DNA from: an uncultured Oscillospiraceae bacterium
Lineage (GTDB): Bacteria; Bacillota; Clostridia; Oscillospirales; Acutalibacteraceae
Reading direction: 5' to 3'
Assembly: GCA_900539425.1 (NCBI GenBank)
Contig: UQBX01000033.1
Coordinates: 1-16,443 of the forward strand
Length of the DNA stretch: 16,443 nt
In this document: piece after piece, positions 1 through 6,650 of the stretch
Layout of the letters: the number at the start of each line of letters is the position of its first letter
Numbering within the stretch: the first letter of the stretch is position 1
Position numbers and translations under genes: made by a program
The notes under the pieces: generated by a model
Databases searched by the model: none
Seen by the model: the letters and a program-made list of their open reading frames with translations, nothing else
Told to the model about the DNA's origin: nothing

Positions 1-2
1 TT

Positions 3-74
3 GGCTTCAACAAGATCTTCTGGCGCCTTGGCGGTGCGCTTACCCGCCTTCCCGCACTTCTCAAATCAATTTAA
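3..74 (+). CDS. C-terminal end of an unidentified protein (partial)
   Basis: The frame starting at base 3 is open from the window edge to a TAA at 72-74 and reads as a plausible C-terminus (GFNKIFWRLGGALTRLPALL, then KSI). The mix of hydrophobic and basic residues resembles the end of a membrane-associated or amphipathic protein. A hairpin terminator begins 16 bases after the stop, as expected for the end of a gene. Only 23 residues are visible, so the family cannot be named. Another frame is also open here, but it continues through the terminator and antisense over the next gene, which makes it less credible. Confidence 0.45.
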   Translation, partial: GFNKIFWRLGGALTRLPALLKSI

Positions 75-90
75 TCATAAGTGCATAAAA

Positions 91-118
91 AAACAGCCGT
101 CCGTTTGGGCGGCTGTTT
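91..118. terminator. Bidirectional intrinsic terminator between convergent genes
   Basis: A 12-bp stem (91-102 pairing with 107-118, one G-T wobble) closes a GTTT loop. On the minus strand the hairpin is followed by a run of seven T, the classic form for the gene ending at 145. On the plus strand the downstream sequence is AT-rich (TATATTATAATT), so it probably also ends the plus-strand gene stopping at 74. Confidence 0.85.
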
Positions 119-144
119 ATATTATAATTAAAATATGCTTTTAC

Positions 145-660
145 TTAGTTGAGATTTTTGTTTTCTTTCTTTTTGCGGTTTTCTTCAGCTATCTGCTTCT
201 CTTTATAGAAAGTATTGGCTTTCATATATACCATTATAATGTCGTTTATATGGTCAAAGAGTTCTCCTTCATTGTAATCAAGAGGCACGATTCGTTCGTC
301 ATCGTCAATGCAAAGGGGGCCTTTTTCATAATCGTTGAAAGTGGGCATAATAGAATAAGCCTCTTTAGTTTTAACAAGAGAAATCAATGTAAGGTCTGAA
401 GTTGCGTTTACAAAGCCTTTCTTTTTTGTGTACTTTTCAATTGTTGAAACGTCGCTTTCGTCATTGTGCTTTTTTGAAAAGCAGGCGTCAAAAACTTTTT
501 CAATAAATTCCTCAACCTGTTTGGGGCTGTAAGGCGCTTTAAGCAAAAGCACGGTGTCTATGTCCGCAATACCGTATTTCTCACTCTCACCGCAGGGAAT
601 TCCTATAAGGTTTTCATTTTCATCTACATACACTGAAATCGTAGAAAAATTAAACTCCAT
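145..660 (-). CDS. Hypothetical acidic protein, 171 aa
   Basis: I do not recognise this family. The 171-residue product is soluble, with no signal peptide or membrane segment. It is acidic over most of its length and ends in a Lys/Glu/Asn-rich helical tail (about residues 150-171). The mid part has alternating hydrophobic strands (for example DLTLISLVKT), suggesting a small alpha/beta domain. The ATG at 660 has a GGTGA-type ribosome binding site about six bases upstream and a good promoter at 691-719. A terminator follows the stop codon. It stands alone as a single-gene transcript, divergent from the SDR gene, so context gives no function. Confidence 0.8.
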   Translation of the reverse strand: MEFNFSTISVYVDENENLIGIPCGESEKYGIADIDTVLLLKAPYSPKQVEEFIEKVFDACFSKKHNDESDVSTIEKYTKKKGFVNATSDLTLISLVKTKEAYSIMPTFNDYEKGPLCIDDDERIVPLDYNEGELFDHINDIIMVYMKANTFYKEKQIAEENRKKKENKNLN

Positions 661-690
661 AACATCACCGTTTCTTTAGATATTATTGAA

Positions 691-719
691 ATGATAACAC
701 ACTTCATTGAAAAATACAA
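691..719 (-). promoter_or_regulatory. Sigma-A-type promoter for the 145-660 gene
   Basis: On the minus strand there is a -35 box TTGTAT (714-719), a 17-base spacer and a -10 box TATCAT (691-696). This lies 31 bases upstream of the start codon. It overlaps the -35 region of the divergent promoter. Confidence 0.6.
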
Positions 720-735
720 TATTTTGTGATAATAT
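707..735 (+). promoter_or_regulatory. Sigma-A-type promoter for the SDR gene
   Basis: A -35 box TTGAAA (707-712), a 17-base spacer and a -10-like TAATAT (730-735) lie about 50 bases before the ATG at 785. A GATAAT shifted by two bases is an alternative -10. The -35 region sits directly beside that of the divergent promoter. Confidence 0.5.
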
Positions 736-784
736 AACCCTTGTAAAGAGCTTTAATATTATTAAAAATCAAGCAGGTGATAAA

Positions 785-1456
785 ATGAAAAAAGTTCTTA
801 TAACCGGCGGGGCAACGGGTATCGGCCGTGAGTGCGCGCGCCTATTTGCAGAGAAAAATTATGATGTTTATATAACTTATCACGAAACACAGTCCGATCT
901 TGACTGTGTTACGCCGATACATTGCGATCTCAAAAATATTGACGATATTAAATCCCTGTTTTCAAATTTCAAAACCCTTGATGTGCTTGTAAACAATGCT
1001 GGCGTCAGCCTGATAAAAATGATAAATGATACCGATTGCAATGATTATGAGAATCTTATGTCAGTAAATTCCCGTGCCGTGTATTTCTGCTGTAAAGAGG
1101 CGGCTAATATAATGCTTAGAGTACACAGCGGCGCTATAATCAATATTTCTTCCATGTGGGGAGAGGTGGGCGCTTCGTGCGAAACTCTTTATTCCATGAG
1201 CAAGGCAGGTGTAATAGGTTTTACAAAAGCGCTCGCCAAGGAGCTTGCTCCCAGCGGAATTACGGTGAACAGTGTTTCTCCCGGAATAATTGATACAAGA
1301 ATGAATGCTCAGTTTAATGAAAGGGAACTCATCGAGGAGGTGCCTCTCGGCAAGCTGGGATCGACTTATGATGTTGCCCAAACGGTTTATTTTCTTGCAG
1401 GCAGTTCTTATATAACAGGGCAGGATATTTCCGTCAGCGGCGGAATTGTTATTTGA
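785..1456 (+). CDS. Short-chain dehydrogenase/reductase (SDR), FabG-like
   Basis: The 223-residue product is a classical SDR that uses NAD(H) or NADP(H) to interconvert a carbonyl and an alcohol in the cytoplasm. The Rossmann nucleotide loop TGGATGIG is at residues 7-14, the NNAG motif at 70-73, the catalytic Ser at 123, and the YxxxK pair at Y136/K140. The C-terminal PG motif (166-167) and SGG end fit the FabG-like subgroup. The start is the ATG at 785, with AGGTG about five bases upstream; an in-frame TTG at 707 has no ribosome binding site and overlaps the promoter. It is slightly shorter than FabG (about 245 aa) and is not beside fatty-acid genes, so it is more likely a stand-alone oxidoreductase than the true FabG. 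The substrate cannot be read from sequence. Confidence 0.9.
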   Translation: MKKVLITGGATGIGRECARLFAEKNYDVYITYHETQSDLDCVTPIHCDLKNIDDIKSLFSNFKTLDVLVNNAGVSLIKMINDTDCNDYENLMSVNSRAVYFCCKEAANIMLRVHSGAIINISSMWGEVGASCETLYSMSKAGVIGFTKALAKELAPSGITVNSVSPGIIDTRMNAQFNERELIEEVPLGKLGSTYDVAQTVYFLAGSSYITGQDISVSGGIVI

Positions 1457-1473
1457 TTGTAACACTTTTCTTT

Positions 1474-1500
1474 GCTTTTCATAGTATGTTTTAGAAAAGC
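1474..1500 (+). promoter_or_regulatory. Inverted repeat just upstream of the small Cys-rich gene
   Basis: GCTTTTC (1474-1480) and GAAAAGC (1494-1500) form a perfect 7-bp inverted repeat around 13 bases that include TAGTAT (1482-1487), a possible -10. A TTGTAA lies 19 bases further upstream, at the SDR stop codon, and is a weak -35 candidate. The repeat ends four bases before the GGGAGGT ribosome binding site, so it could be an operator or a 5' leader hairpin. Confidence 0.35.
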
Positions 1501-1516
1501 GAAGGGAGGTACGAAT

Positions 1517-1645
1517 ATGGGTTGCGGTTGTAACAACGGTTGCGGTGGAACATCCTGGATTATCATCCTCATTATAATCCTTCTCCTCTGCGGTGGCTTC
1601 GGCAATTGCGCTTCCTCAAACAACGACTGCGGTTGCGGTTGCTGA
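1517..1645 (+). CDS. Small Cys/Gly-rich single-pass membrane peptide, 42 aa
   Basis: The ORF encodes 42 residues with a strong ribosome binding site (GGGAGGT at 1504-1510, six bases before the ATG) and a strong terminator 20 bases after the stop, so it is almost certainly a real gene. The N-terminus is MGCGCNNGCGG, the middle (residues 14-24, WIIILIIILLL) is a short hydrophobic span, and the C-terminus is NNDCGCGC. It has eight cysteines and nine glycines. Tiny proteins of this style are found in Ruminococcaceae genomes, where some carry the unhelpful automatic name chorion class high-cysteine HCB protein 13; that match is from memory. Function is unknown. Clustered CGC motifs on both sides of a hydrophobic segment suggest metal binding or disulphide cross-linking at a membrane or surface. 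Confidence 0.8.
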   Translation: MGCGCNNGCGGTSWIIILIIILLLCGGFGNCASSNNDCGCGC

Positions 1646-1665
1646 TTGAAGTAGTACCAAAACGG

Positions 1666-1695
1666 TGCGCTTGGGGTTCCCGGGCGCATTTTTTT
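1666..1695 (+). terminator. Intrinsic terminator of the small Cys-rich gene
   Basis: A 10-bp GC-rich stem (1666-1675 with 1679-1688, two G-T wobbles), a GTT loop and a run of seven T (1689-1695). It insulates the following CtsR-controlled promoter. Confidence 0.9.
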
Positions 1696-1703
1696 ACTTT
1701 AAG

Positions 1704-1752
1704 TTTGACCTTCAGCTGATTTTTTGTCTTTTATTCAAAGCTGAAAGTCAAA
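1704..1752. repeat. Long inverted repeat with CtsR-type heptads in its arms
   Basis: Arms 1704-1716 and 1740-1752 are 13 bases each and complementary except at one position (C1710 against A1746), around a 23-base AT-rich centre. Each arm holds a perfect CtsR heptad: GGTCAAA on the minus strand at 1704-1710 and AGTCAAA on the plus strand at 1746-1752. It lies about 110-150 bases upstream of the ctsR promoter. It could be an auxiliary CtsR site or simply a stem-loop. The rest of 1753-1858 is very AT-rich. Confidence 0.45.
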
Positions 1753-1798
1753 AATATTTTTTTATTTTTTTACCCTTTCAAAACAAAAATATTGAAAA

Positions 1799-1827
1799 AT
1801 GGCTTAACTAAGCCGAAAATCAGCCAT
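1799..1827. repeat. Two mutually exclusive small inverted repeats
   Basis: ATGGCT (1799-1804) is complementary to AGCCAT (1822-1827), while GGCTTA (1801-1806) is complementary to TAAGCC (1809-1814). Both use the same left arm, so they cannot form together. The site lies in AT-rich DNA upstream of the ctsR promoter. No function is shown by the sequence. Confidence 0.3.
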
Positions 1828-1858
1828 AAAATATTTTTTTGATTTTTAACAAAAAACT

Positions 1859-1875
1859 ATTGACTTTCTTTGACC
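1859..1875 (-). promoter_or_regulatory. CtsR operator 1, overlapping the -35 box
   Basis: On the minus strand the site reads GGTCAAA-GAA-AGTCAAT. The known CtsR tandem heptad is RGTCAAA-NAN-RGTCAAA, so only the last base differs. It covers the -35 box TTGACT (1860-1865) and runs into the spacer, so bound CtsR would block RNA polymerase. Confidence 0.85.
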
Positions 1876-1888
1876 TTTGTGGTATTCT
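1860..1888 (+). promoter_or_regulatory. Promoter of the ctsR-mcsA-mcsB-clpC operon
   Basis: The -35 box TTGACT (1860-1865), a 17-base spacer and the -10 box TATTCT (1883-1888) form a sigma-A-type promoter. The sequence just upstream (1828-1858) is very A/T-rich and could act as an UP element. The expected transcription start is near 1895, giving a leader of roughly 90 bases. Confidence 0.8.
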
Positions 1889-1898
1889 TAACTCGGAA

Positions 1899-1942
1899 AG
1901 TCAAGGAAAGTCAAAGTCAAAAGCAATCAAAGAACTTTGACA
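1899..1942 (+). promoter_or_regulatory. CtsR operator 2 and flanking extra heptads
   Basis: AGTCAAG-GAA-AGTCAAA (1899-1915) matches the CtsR consensus with one substitution and lies just downstream of the predicted transcription start. Another heptad, AGTCAAA (1915-1921), overlaps it by one base and is followed after three bases by AATCAAA (1925-1931). An opposed TTTGACA (1936-1942) makes TCAAAG-AA-CTTTGA (1927-1940) a perfect palindrome. Operators 1 and 2 point in opposite directions with centres 40 bp apart, about four helical turns. Confidence 0.8.
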
Positions 1943-1982
1943 AAACAAAAAGACTTGAAAACAATAAAGGAAGTGATTAAGC

Positions 1983-2432
1983 GTGAACATGTCAGATGTT
2001 ATTGCAGGAATGATCCTTGATATGTTTGACGATGAAAATTCAACTATCAGGATAAAGCGAAATGATCTTGCATCGCAGCTGGGATGCGTGCCCAGTCAGA
2101 TAAACTATGTAATAACCTCGCGCTTTACACCTGAGCAGGGCTACCGCATTGAAAGCAGAAGAGGCGGAGGCGGATGCATATATATCACTCGCGCAAATTC
2201 AAAAAATTCAGCGGTTATGGCGCTTATCAACAGTATAGGGGATTCAATAGACGAACGCTCTGCAAAAGCTAATATCTATAATCTCAATTATCAGAACTTA
2301 ATTGATGAAAAGAGCGCAAAGATCCTGAATGCGGCACTTGCGGATACAAATTTTAAGGATTTGCCGCAGGATACCAGAGATGCCGTTCGTGCTAAGCAGT
2401 TCAAAAGAATGCTGCTTGCGTGTATAGGCTGA
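1983..2432 (+). CDS. ctsR: CtsR, transcriptional repressor of class III heat-shock genes
   Basis: The 149-residue dimeric repressor binds tandem RGTCAAA heptads and controls clp genes, including its own operon. The N-terminal winged helix-turn-helix spans about residues 4-72, with the characteristic CVPSQINYVI recognition segment (35-44) and the glycine-rich wing RRGGGG (59-64). R60 aligns with the wing Arg that McsB phosphorylates in Bacillus and Geobacillus. The C-terminal helical domain (about 75-149) is the dimer and regulatory part. The GTG at 1983 is preferred because the AGGAAGTG ribosome binding site at 1968-1975 is seven bases away; the ATG at 1989 would be 13 bases away. It is the first gene of the canonical operon, with operators immediately upstream. 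Confidence 0.97.
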   Translation: MNMSDVIAGMILDMFDDENSTIRIKRNDLASQLGCVPSQINYVITSRFTPEQGYRIESRRGGGGCIYITRANSKNSAVMALINSIGDSIDERSAKANIYNLNYQNLIDEKSAKILNAALADTNFKDLPQDTRDAVRAKQFKRMLLACIG

Positions 2433-2477
2433 TGAAAAGTTTTTTGATTTTTTCTTAAAGAAAGGATTGAATTTATT

Positions 2478-3014
2478 ATGAAATGTCAACATTGTAATCA
2501 GAATGAAGCAACCACTTATTTTAAGCAGAATATAAACGGTCATGTAACCGAGATGCATCTTTGCGAAGACTGCGCAAGAGAACTCGGAGTTATGAATGAT
2601 TTCAGCCCCGAAAATTTCTTCGCCGATACTTTCCTCGGAAACCTGCTCGGAGCCGGTATTCCCGCAATGAACATCCTTTCGGGCGTGGACAGATGCGAAA
2701 GCTGCGGCTCTACGTTTAACGATATTGTAAACAGCGGGCTTGTAGGCTGTGCAGACTGTTACTCAAAATTTGCAGACCGTCTGGAGCCGTCAATCTTCAA
2801 GCTTCACGGCAACGCAAGTCATGTGGGTAAAAATATAACCTACACAGAAGTTCCCGATAAGGATAAAGAAGAAAGTAAAACGGAGGAACCGGCGCCTAAG
2901 AGCGAACTTGAAAAACTGCAGGATGACCTTCAGCTTGCAATTAAAGAGCAGAGGTTTGAGGACGCTGCCGTTATCAGAGATAAGATAAAGGAAATTACCG
3001 GGGAGGATAAATAA
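2478..3014 (+). CDS. mcsA: McsA, zinc-binding activator of the McsB arginine kinase
   Basis: The 178-residue product has four CxxC pairs (C3/C6, C29/C32, C73/C76, C91/C94), expected to bind two zinc ions. After an acidic Lys/Glu linker (about 125-142) comes a UVR-type helical hairpin (about 143-176, with ELEKLQDDLQLAIKEQ), similar to the middle domain of the ClpC encoded downstream. In Bacillus, McsA binds and stimulates McsB and helps control CtsR. Its start follows ctsR by 45 bases, and its stop codon abuts the mcsB start. The ribosome binding site is modest (AAAGGA, about 11 bases before the ATG). Confidence 0.95.
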   Translation: MKCQHCNQNEATTYFKQNINGHVTEMHLCEDCARELGVMNDFSPENFFADTFLGNLLGAGIPAMNILSGVDRCESCGSTFNDIVNSGLVGCADCYSKFADRLEPSIFKLHGNASHVGKNITYTEVPDKDKEESKTEEPAPKSELEKLQDDLQLAIKEQRFEDAAVIRDKIKEITGEDK

Positions 3015-4007
3015 ATGAACAAATGGTACAGCCAGGGCGGAGCAGACAACGATGTGATAATGTATTCCAAAGTAAGGCTCGCCAGAAATTTAAGCGACAC
3101 ACCTTTTAAAAATAAATTAAGTCCGGAGATAAAACGCAGCACGGTTAAAAAGCTTTATGCCTGCGTAAAGAACTCAGAACTTGCGGGCGAATTTGAACTT
3201 GTAGATCTTTCATCAAAAAGCAATGCTCAGGCGGCTGCTTATGCCGAAAGGCAGATGATCAGTCCAGAATTTGCACGCGAAAAAGGAGCGTTCCTCACAA
3301 CAGAGGATGAAAGCGTTTCAGTAATGCTTTGTGAAGAAGACCATATCAGAATAAGTGCTTTTGCAAGCGGGCTTGAGATAGAAAAGGCATATAAAAAAGC
3401 TGATAAGGTGGACGATGTGTTCCTTAAAAGTCTGCCGGTTGCTTTTGATGAGAAACTCGGATTTCTAACCGCAAGTCCCATTAATCTCGGCACCGGTCTC
3501 AAAATTTCCGTCGGGCTGCACCTTCCCGCAATCAGAGAAAACGGTTCTGTAAGCCGTCTTTCCTCTCTTGTAGGCAAGCTGGGATTAACGCTCAGACCGC
3601 TGTACGGCGAAGGAAGCGCGTTCTACCAGCTTACTAATCACGTTACTCTCGGCATAACTGAAAAAGAGGCTATAGATAATATTTCCACCGTTGCTCTTCA
3701 GTTAGCAATGCAGGAAAGAAATCTCAGGGCAACAATGAAAAACAGTGAATATTGGGAGGATAAACTTTACAGAAGTATGGGCACACTTAAAATGGCAAGG
3801 CGTTTGAGCTACGCCGAGTTCATAGCCCTTGCTTCCGATATCAGGCTCGGCGCCGCGCTCGGTTATTTTGACTGTGATATCAACAATATTACCGCCATGA
3901 TACATACAATGGCGGACGGCAATGTTTTAACCTCGCACGGCTGCGAAAACAGCCCCGAGTCAGTTCAAAAACTCAGGGCGGAAGATGTAAGAAAAATGTC
4001 GGTCTGA
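3015..4007 (+). CDS. mcsB: McsB, protein arginine kinase (divergent, short C-terminus)
   Basis: McsB belongs to the phosphagen-kinase fold and phosphorylates arginines on proteins, inactivating CtsR and tagging substrates for ClpC-ClpP. Visible hallmarks are VRLARNL (20-26), EEDHIRI (107-113), NLGTGLK (157-163), YGEGS (197-201), ERNLRAT (234-240) and DIRLGAALGY (275-284). Three features are unusual against my recalled Bacillus sequence. The catalytic Cys (C167) position is Ser154, in LTASPIN. The loop after YGEGS is about four residues shorter. The C-terminal RDxxRA phosphoarginine-binding motif appears replaced by VQKLRA (317-322), after which the protein ends eight residues later; total length is 330 aa against about 360. 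It starts directly after the mcsA stop, with GGGGAGG about nine bases upstream. Identity is secure; activity and allostery are open. Confidence 0.93.
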   Translation: MNKWYSQGGADNDVIMYSKVRLARNLSDTPFKNKLSPEIKRSTVKKLYACVKNSELAGEFELVDLSSKSNAQAAAYAERQMISPEFAREKGAFLTTEDESVSVMLCEEDHIRISAFASGLEIEKAYKKADKVDDVFLKSLPVAFDEKLGFLTASPINLGTGLKISVGLHLPAIRENGSVSRLSSLVGKLGLTLRPLYGEGSAFYQLTNHVTLGITEKEAIDNISTVALQLAMQERNLRATMKNSEYWEDKLYRSMGTLKMARRLSYAEFIALASDIRLGAALGYFDCDINNITAMIHTMADGNVLTSHGCENSPESVQKLRAEDVRKMSV

Positions 4008-4043
4008 AAAACATTTTTAACGGCTGCGGCTCATTCCGACATT
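3995..4043 (+). repeat. Inverted repeat across the mcsB-clpC junction
   Basis: AATGTCGG (3995-4002) and CCGACATT (4036-4043) are perfectly complementary over 8 bp around 33 bases. The left arm lies in the last codons of mcsB, and the right arm ends just before the clpC ribosome binding site (4047-4052). It has no T-run, so it is not a terminator. It might affect mRNA stability or clpC translation, but this is not shown. Confidence 0.35.
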
Positions 4044-4059
4044 GATAGGAGGAATATTT

Positions 4060-6522
4060 ATGTACAGGTTTAACAGCTTTACTCAGAAAGCAAACGATGT
4101 TTTAAATCTTGCAATTAAAGCGGCAGAGAATTTCGGCCACGCATATATTGGTTCTGAACACATACTTATAGGTGTTCTTAAAGAAAACACAAGTTACGGA
4201 GCGGAGCTTTTGACTGAAAAAGGCGTAACGCTCGATAAAATAGAAGAACTTATCAAAGAGAATACAGGCGTAGGCAATCCCACGGCGCTTTCACCCAATG
4301 ATTTTACACCCACGGCAAAGCGTGTGCTTGAGGCAAGTTTCCAGCTTGCAAGAAGTATGAGAAATTCTTTTGTAGGCACAGAGCATCTGCTTCTTGCTCT
4401 GCTTAGGGAAAGTGATTCCGGAGCGGTAAAACTCCTCAATGCCTGCGGAGTTGAAGCGGAAAGCTTTACAGAGGAACTTGTAAACGATCTTGCAAGGCCA
4501 AACGCTGAATTCAGAGGCTCTAAAAGCGGTAAAAAAGGCAAAAGTAATACGCCCACTCTTGATGAGTTCGGTACCGATTTAACGGAAAAAGCCGCAAACG
4601 GCGGTATAGATCCCGTTATCGGCAGGGAAAAGGAAATAGAAAGAGTTATTCAGATTCTTTCAAGGCGTACTAAAAACAATCCTTGTCTTATAGGTGAGCC
4701 CGGCGTTGGTAAAACGGCAATTGCTGAGGGCCTTGCACTAAAGATAGTCAAAGATGAAGTGCCCGAGCTGCTTTCGGGCAAAAAGATAGTTGCGCTTGAT
4801 CTTACTTCAATGGTTGCCGGCACAAAATACAGAGGCGATTTTGAGGAGCGTATCAAAAAGGCTATGGATGAGGTCAAAAACGCTAAAAACGTTATCCTGT
4901 TCATAGACGAGGTACACACTCTTATCGGCGCAGGCGCGGCTGAAGGCGCTGTTGATGCCGCTAATATTCTTAAACCCGCTCTTGCAAGGGGCGAGATTCA
5001 GGTAATCGGCGCTACCACCATTGACGAGTACAGAAAGAATATTGAAAAAGACGCTGCTCTTGAAAGGCGTTTCCAGAGCGTAATGGTAGGTGAGCCGACA
5101 GAAGAGGAGACCGTTGAAATCCTTAAAGGACTGCGTGATAAATACGAAGCGCACCATAAGGTAAAGATCTCCGACGAAGCCATCGAAACCGCTGTAAAGA
5201 TGAGTTCACGCTATATTGCGGACAGATTTTTGCCCGATAAGGCGATAGACCTTATTGATGAGGCGGCTTCGCGTGTAAGGCTTAAAGCCTTTACAGCTCC
5301 CCCGAACCTCAAGAGTATGGAGCAGGAGATTAAGCGCCTTGAACAGGAAAAGGCATCGGCAGTAAAAAGCCAGGATTTTGAAGCGGCTGCCAAAATAAGA
5401 GATAAGGAAAAAGAACTTCAGACTCTGCTTGACGAGGAAAAGGAAAAATGGAAAAACCTTTCCGGCAAGGAGATAAAAGAGGTTTCTACAGAGGATATTG
5501 CAAATGTGGTATCTTCATGGTCAGGTATTCCTGTAACTCAGCTAACAAAAGAGGAGTCCGAACGGCTTCTTAATATGGAAAAGATTCTGCATGAAAGAAT
5601 AGTGGGTCAGGATAAGGCTGTATCCGCCGTTGCAAAGGCAATCAGGCGAGGCAGAGTTGGTATCAAAAACCCCAACAGACCGCTTGGCTCGTTCATATTC
5701 TTAGGCCCCACGGGTGTCGGTAAAACAGAGCTTTGCAAATCTCTTGCCGAGGCTATGTTCGGCTCGGAGGACGCTATCATAAAGCTTGATATGAGTGAGT
5801 ATATGGAAAAGCATACCGTATCAAAACTTATCGGTTCGCCTCCGGGATATGTAGGATTTGAAGAGGGCGGTCAGCTTACAGAGAAGATCAGAAGAAAGCC
5901 TTATTCGGTAGTTCTTTTTGATGAAATCGAAAAAGCGCACCCCGATGTATTCAATATGCTTCTTCAAATTCTTGAGGACGGTGTGCTCACCGATTCAAAG
6001 GGCAGAAAAGTTTCTTTCAAGAACGCCATTATCATTATGACTTCAAATGTGGGCGCTTCAAAGATAACAAATAATCAGTCCGCGCTCGGCTTCGGTGACA
6101 ACACTGATGAAAATCTCAATATCGAAGAACTCGTTATGGAAGATCTTAAAAAGACTTTCAAACCCGAATTTCTTAACAGGATTGATGAAATCATCGTGTT
6201 CAACCGCCTTGAGAAAGACGATATCAAAGAGATTGCAAAGCGTATGCTTAAGACTCTTACAAAGAGACTTGCCGAAATGGATATCAAACTTTCGTTTACG
6301 GATGAAGCTATCAGTGCCATTGCAGATGCGGGATTTGATAATGTATACGGCGCAAGACCTCTTCGCCGTGCGATCCAGCAAAAGATTGAAGATCCGCTTT
6401 CAGAACTTATGCTTGAAAAAGAAGTAGCGTCCGGCGGCAGTTATGTAGCCGATTTTAAAGACGGAAAATTTACTTTTGACAGTGCGGATAACACTGCTGA
6501 AAAAACAAATAGCCAGCAATAA
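4060..6522 (+). CDS. clpC: ClpC, AAA+ unfoldase subunit of the ClpCP protease
   Basis: The 820-residue Hsp100 protein unfolds substrates using ATP and feeds them to ClpP. It has an N domain of two Clp repeats (about 1-145), AAA-1 with Walker A GEPGVGKT (212-219) and Walker B FIDE (281-284), and a middle domain with a UVR-like coil (about 415-465). AAA-2 has Walker A GPTGVGKT (549-556), Walker B LFDE (619-622) and sensor-2 GARPLRR (764-770). The LGF tripeptide at 676-678 fits the ClpP-docking loop, so it should partner ClpP rather than act as a ClpB disaggregase. The ATG at 4060 has AGGAGG seven bases upstream (4047-4052); an in-frame TTG at 4042 lies before that site. It is the last gene of the operon, 52 bases after mcsB, followed by a strong terminator. 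Confidence 0.97.
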   Translation: MYRFNSFTQKANDVLNLAIKAAENFGHAYIGSEHILIGVLKENTSYGAELLTEKGVTLDKIEELIKENTGVGNPTALSPNDFTPTAKRVLEASFQLARSMRNSFVGTEHLLLALLRESDSGAVKLLNACGVEAESFTEELVNDLARPNAEFRGSKSGKKGKSNTPTLDEFGTDLTEKAANGGIDPVIGREKEIERVIQILSRRTKNNPCLIGEPGVGKTAIAEGLALKIVKDEVPELLSGKKIVALDLTSMVAGTKYRGDFEERIKKAMDEVKNAKNVILFIDEVHTLIGAGAAEGAVDAANILKPALARGEIQVIGATTIDEYRKNIEKDAALERRFQSVMVGEPTEEETVEILKGLRDKYEAHHKVKISDEAIETAVKMSSRYIADRFLPDKAIDLIDEAASRVRLKAFTAPPNLKSMEQEIKRLEQEKASAVKSQDFEAAAKIRDKEKELQTLLDEEKEKWKNLSGKEIKEVSTEDIANVVSSWSGIPVTQLTKEESERLLNMEKILHERIVGQDKAVSAVAKAIRRGRVGIKNPNRPLGSFIFLGPTGVGKTELCKSLAEAMFGSEDAIIKLDMSEYMEKHTVSKLIGSPPGYVGFEEGGQLTEKIRRKPYSVVLFDEIEKAHPDVFNMLLQILEDGVLTDSKGRKVSFKNAIIIMTSNVGASKITNNQSALGFGDNTDENLNIEELVMEDLKKTFKPEFLNRIDEIIVFNRLEKDDIKEIAKRMLKTLTKRLAEMDIKLSFTDEAISAIADAGFDNVYGARPLRRAIQQKIEDPLSELMLEKEVASGGSYVADFKDGKFTFDSADNTAEKTNSQQ

Positions 6523-6528
6523 TAACTC

Positions 6529-6565
6529 AGCCGCTGTAAAGGCGATACCTTTACAGCGGCTTTTT
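6529..6565 (+). terminator. Strong intrinsic terminator of the clpC operon
   Basis: A perfect 14-bp stem (6529-6542 with 6548-6561), a 5-base loop (CGATA) and a T-rich tail. It begins seven bases after the clpC stop codon. Confidence 0.97.
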
Positions 6566-6573
6566 ACTTTTTA

Positions 6574-6602
6574 TTGACTTTCGTAATTTAGTATGATATT
6601 TT
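6574..6602 (+). promoter_or_regulatory. Promoter of the 6651-6869 gene
   Basis: The -35 box TTGACT (6574-6579), a 17-base spacer and a -10 TATTTT (6597-6602) lie right after the clpC terminator, so the small gene has its own transcription start. Its ATTGACTTTC stretch resembles half of CtsR operator 1, but the second heptad is missing. Confidence 0.6.
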
Positions 6603-6650
6603 AAAGTTGTAAGCTATACTTTTGTTTGAATTTCCGAAAGGGGGGATACT

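Noticed and set aside
1..399. Plus-strand frame beginning with TTG at base 1
   Set aside because: It runs through a terminator hairpin and lies antisense to the 145-660 gene; a different frame ending at 74 fits better as the true upstream gene end.
1408..1689. Minus-strand Pro/Gln-rich frame
   Set aside because: It is the antisense shadow of the Gly/Cys-rich peptide gene and includes the terminator; it has no promoter or ribosome binding site.
6095..6427. Plus-strand frame inside clpC in another frame
   Set aside because: It lies wholly inside a well-conserved clpC coding region, with no ribosome binding site or promoter of its own.
6573..6589. Possible CtsR site at the promoter after clpC
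   Set aside because: Only one heptad (AGTCAAT on the minus strand) is present; the second, three bases away, does not match.
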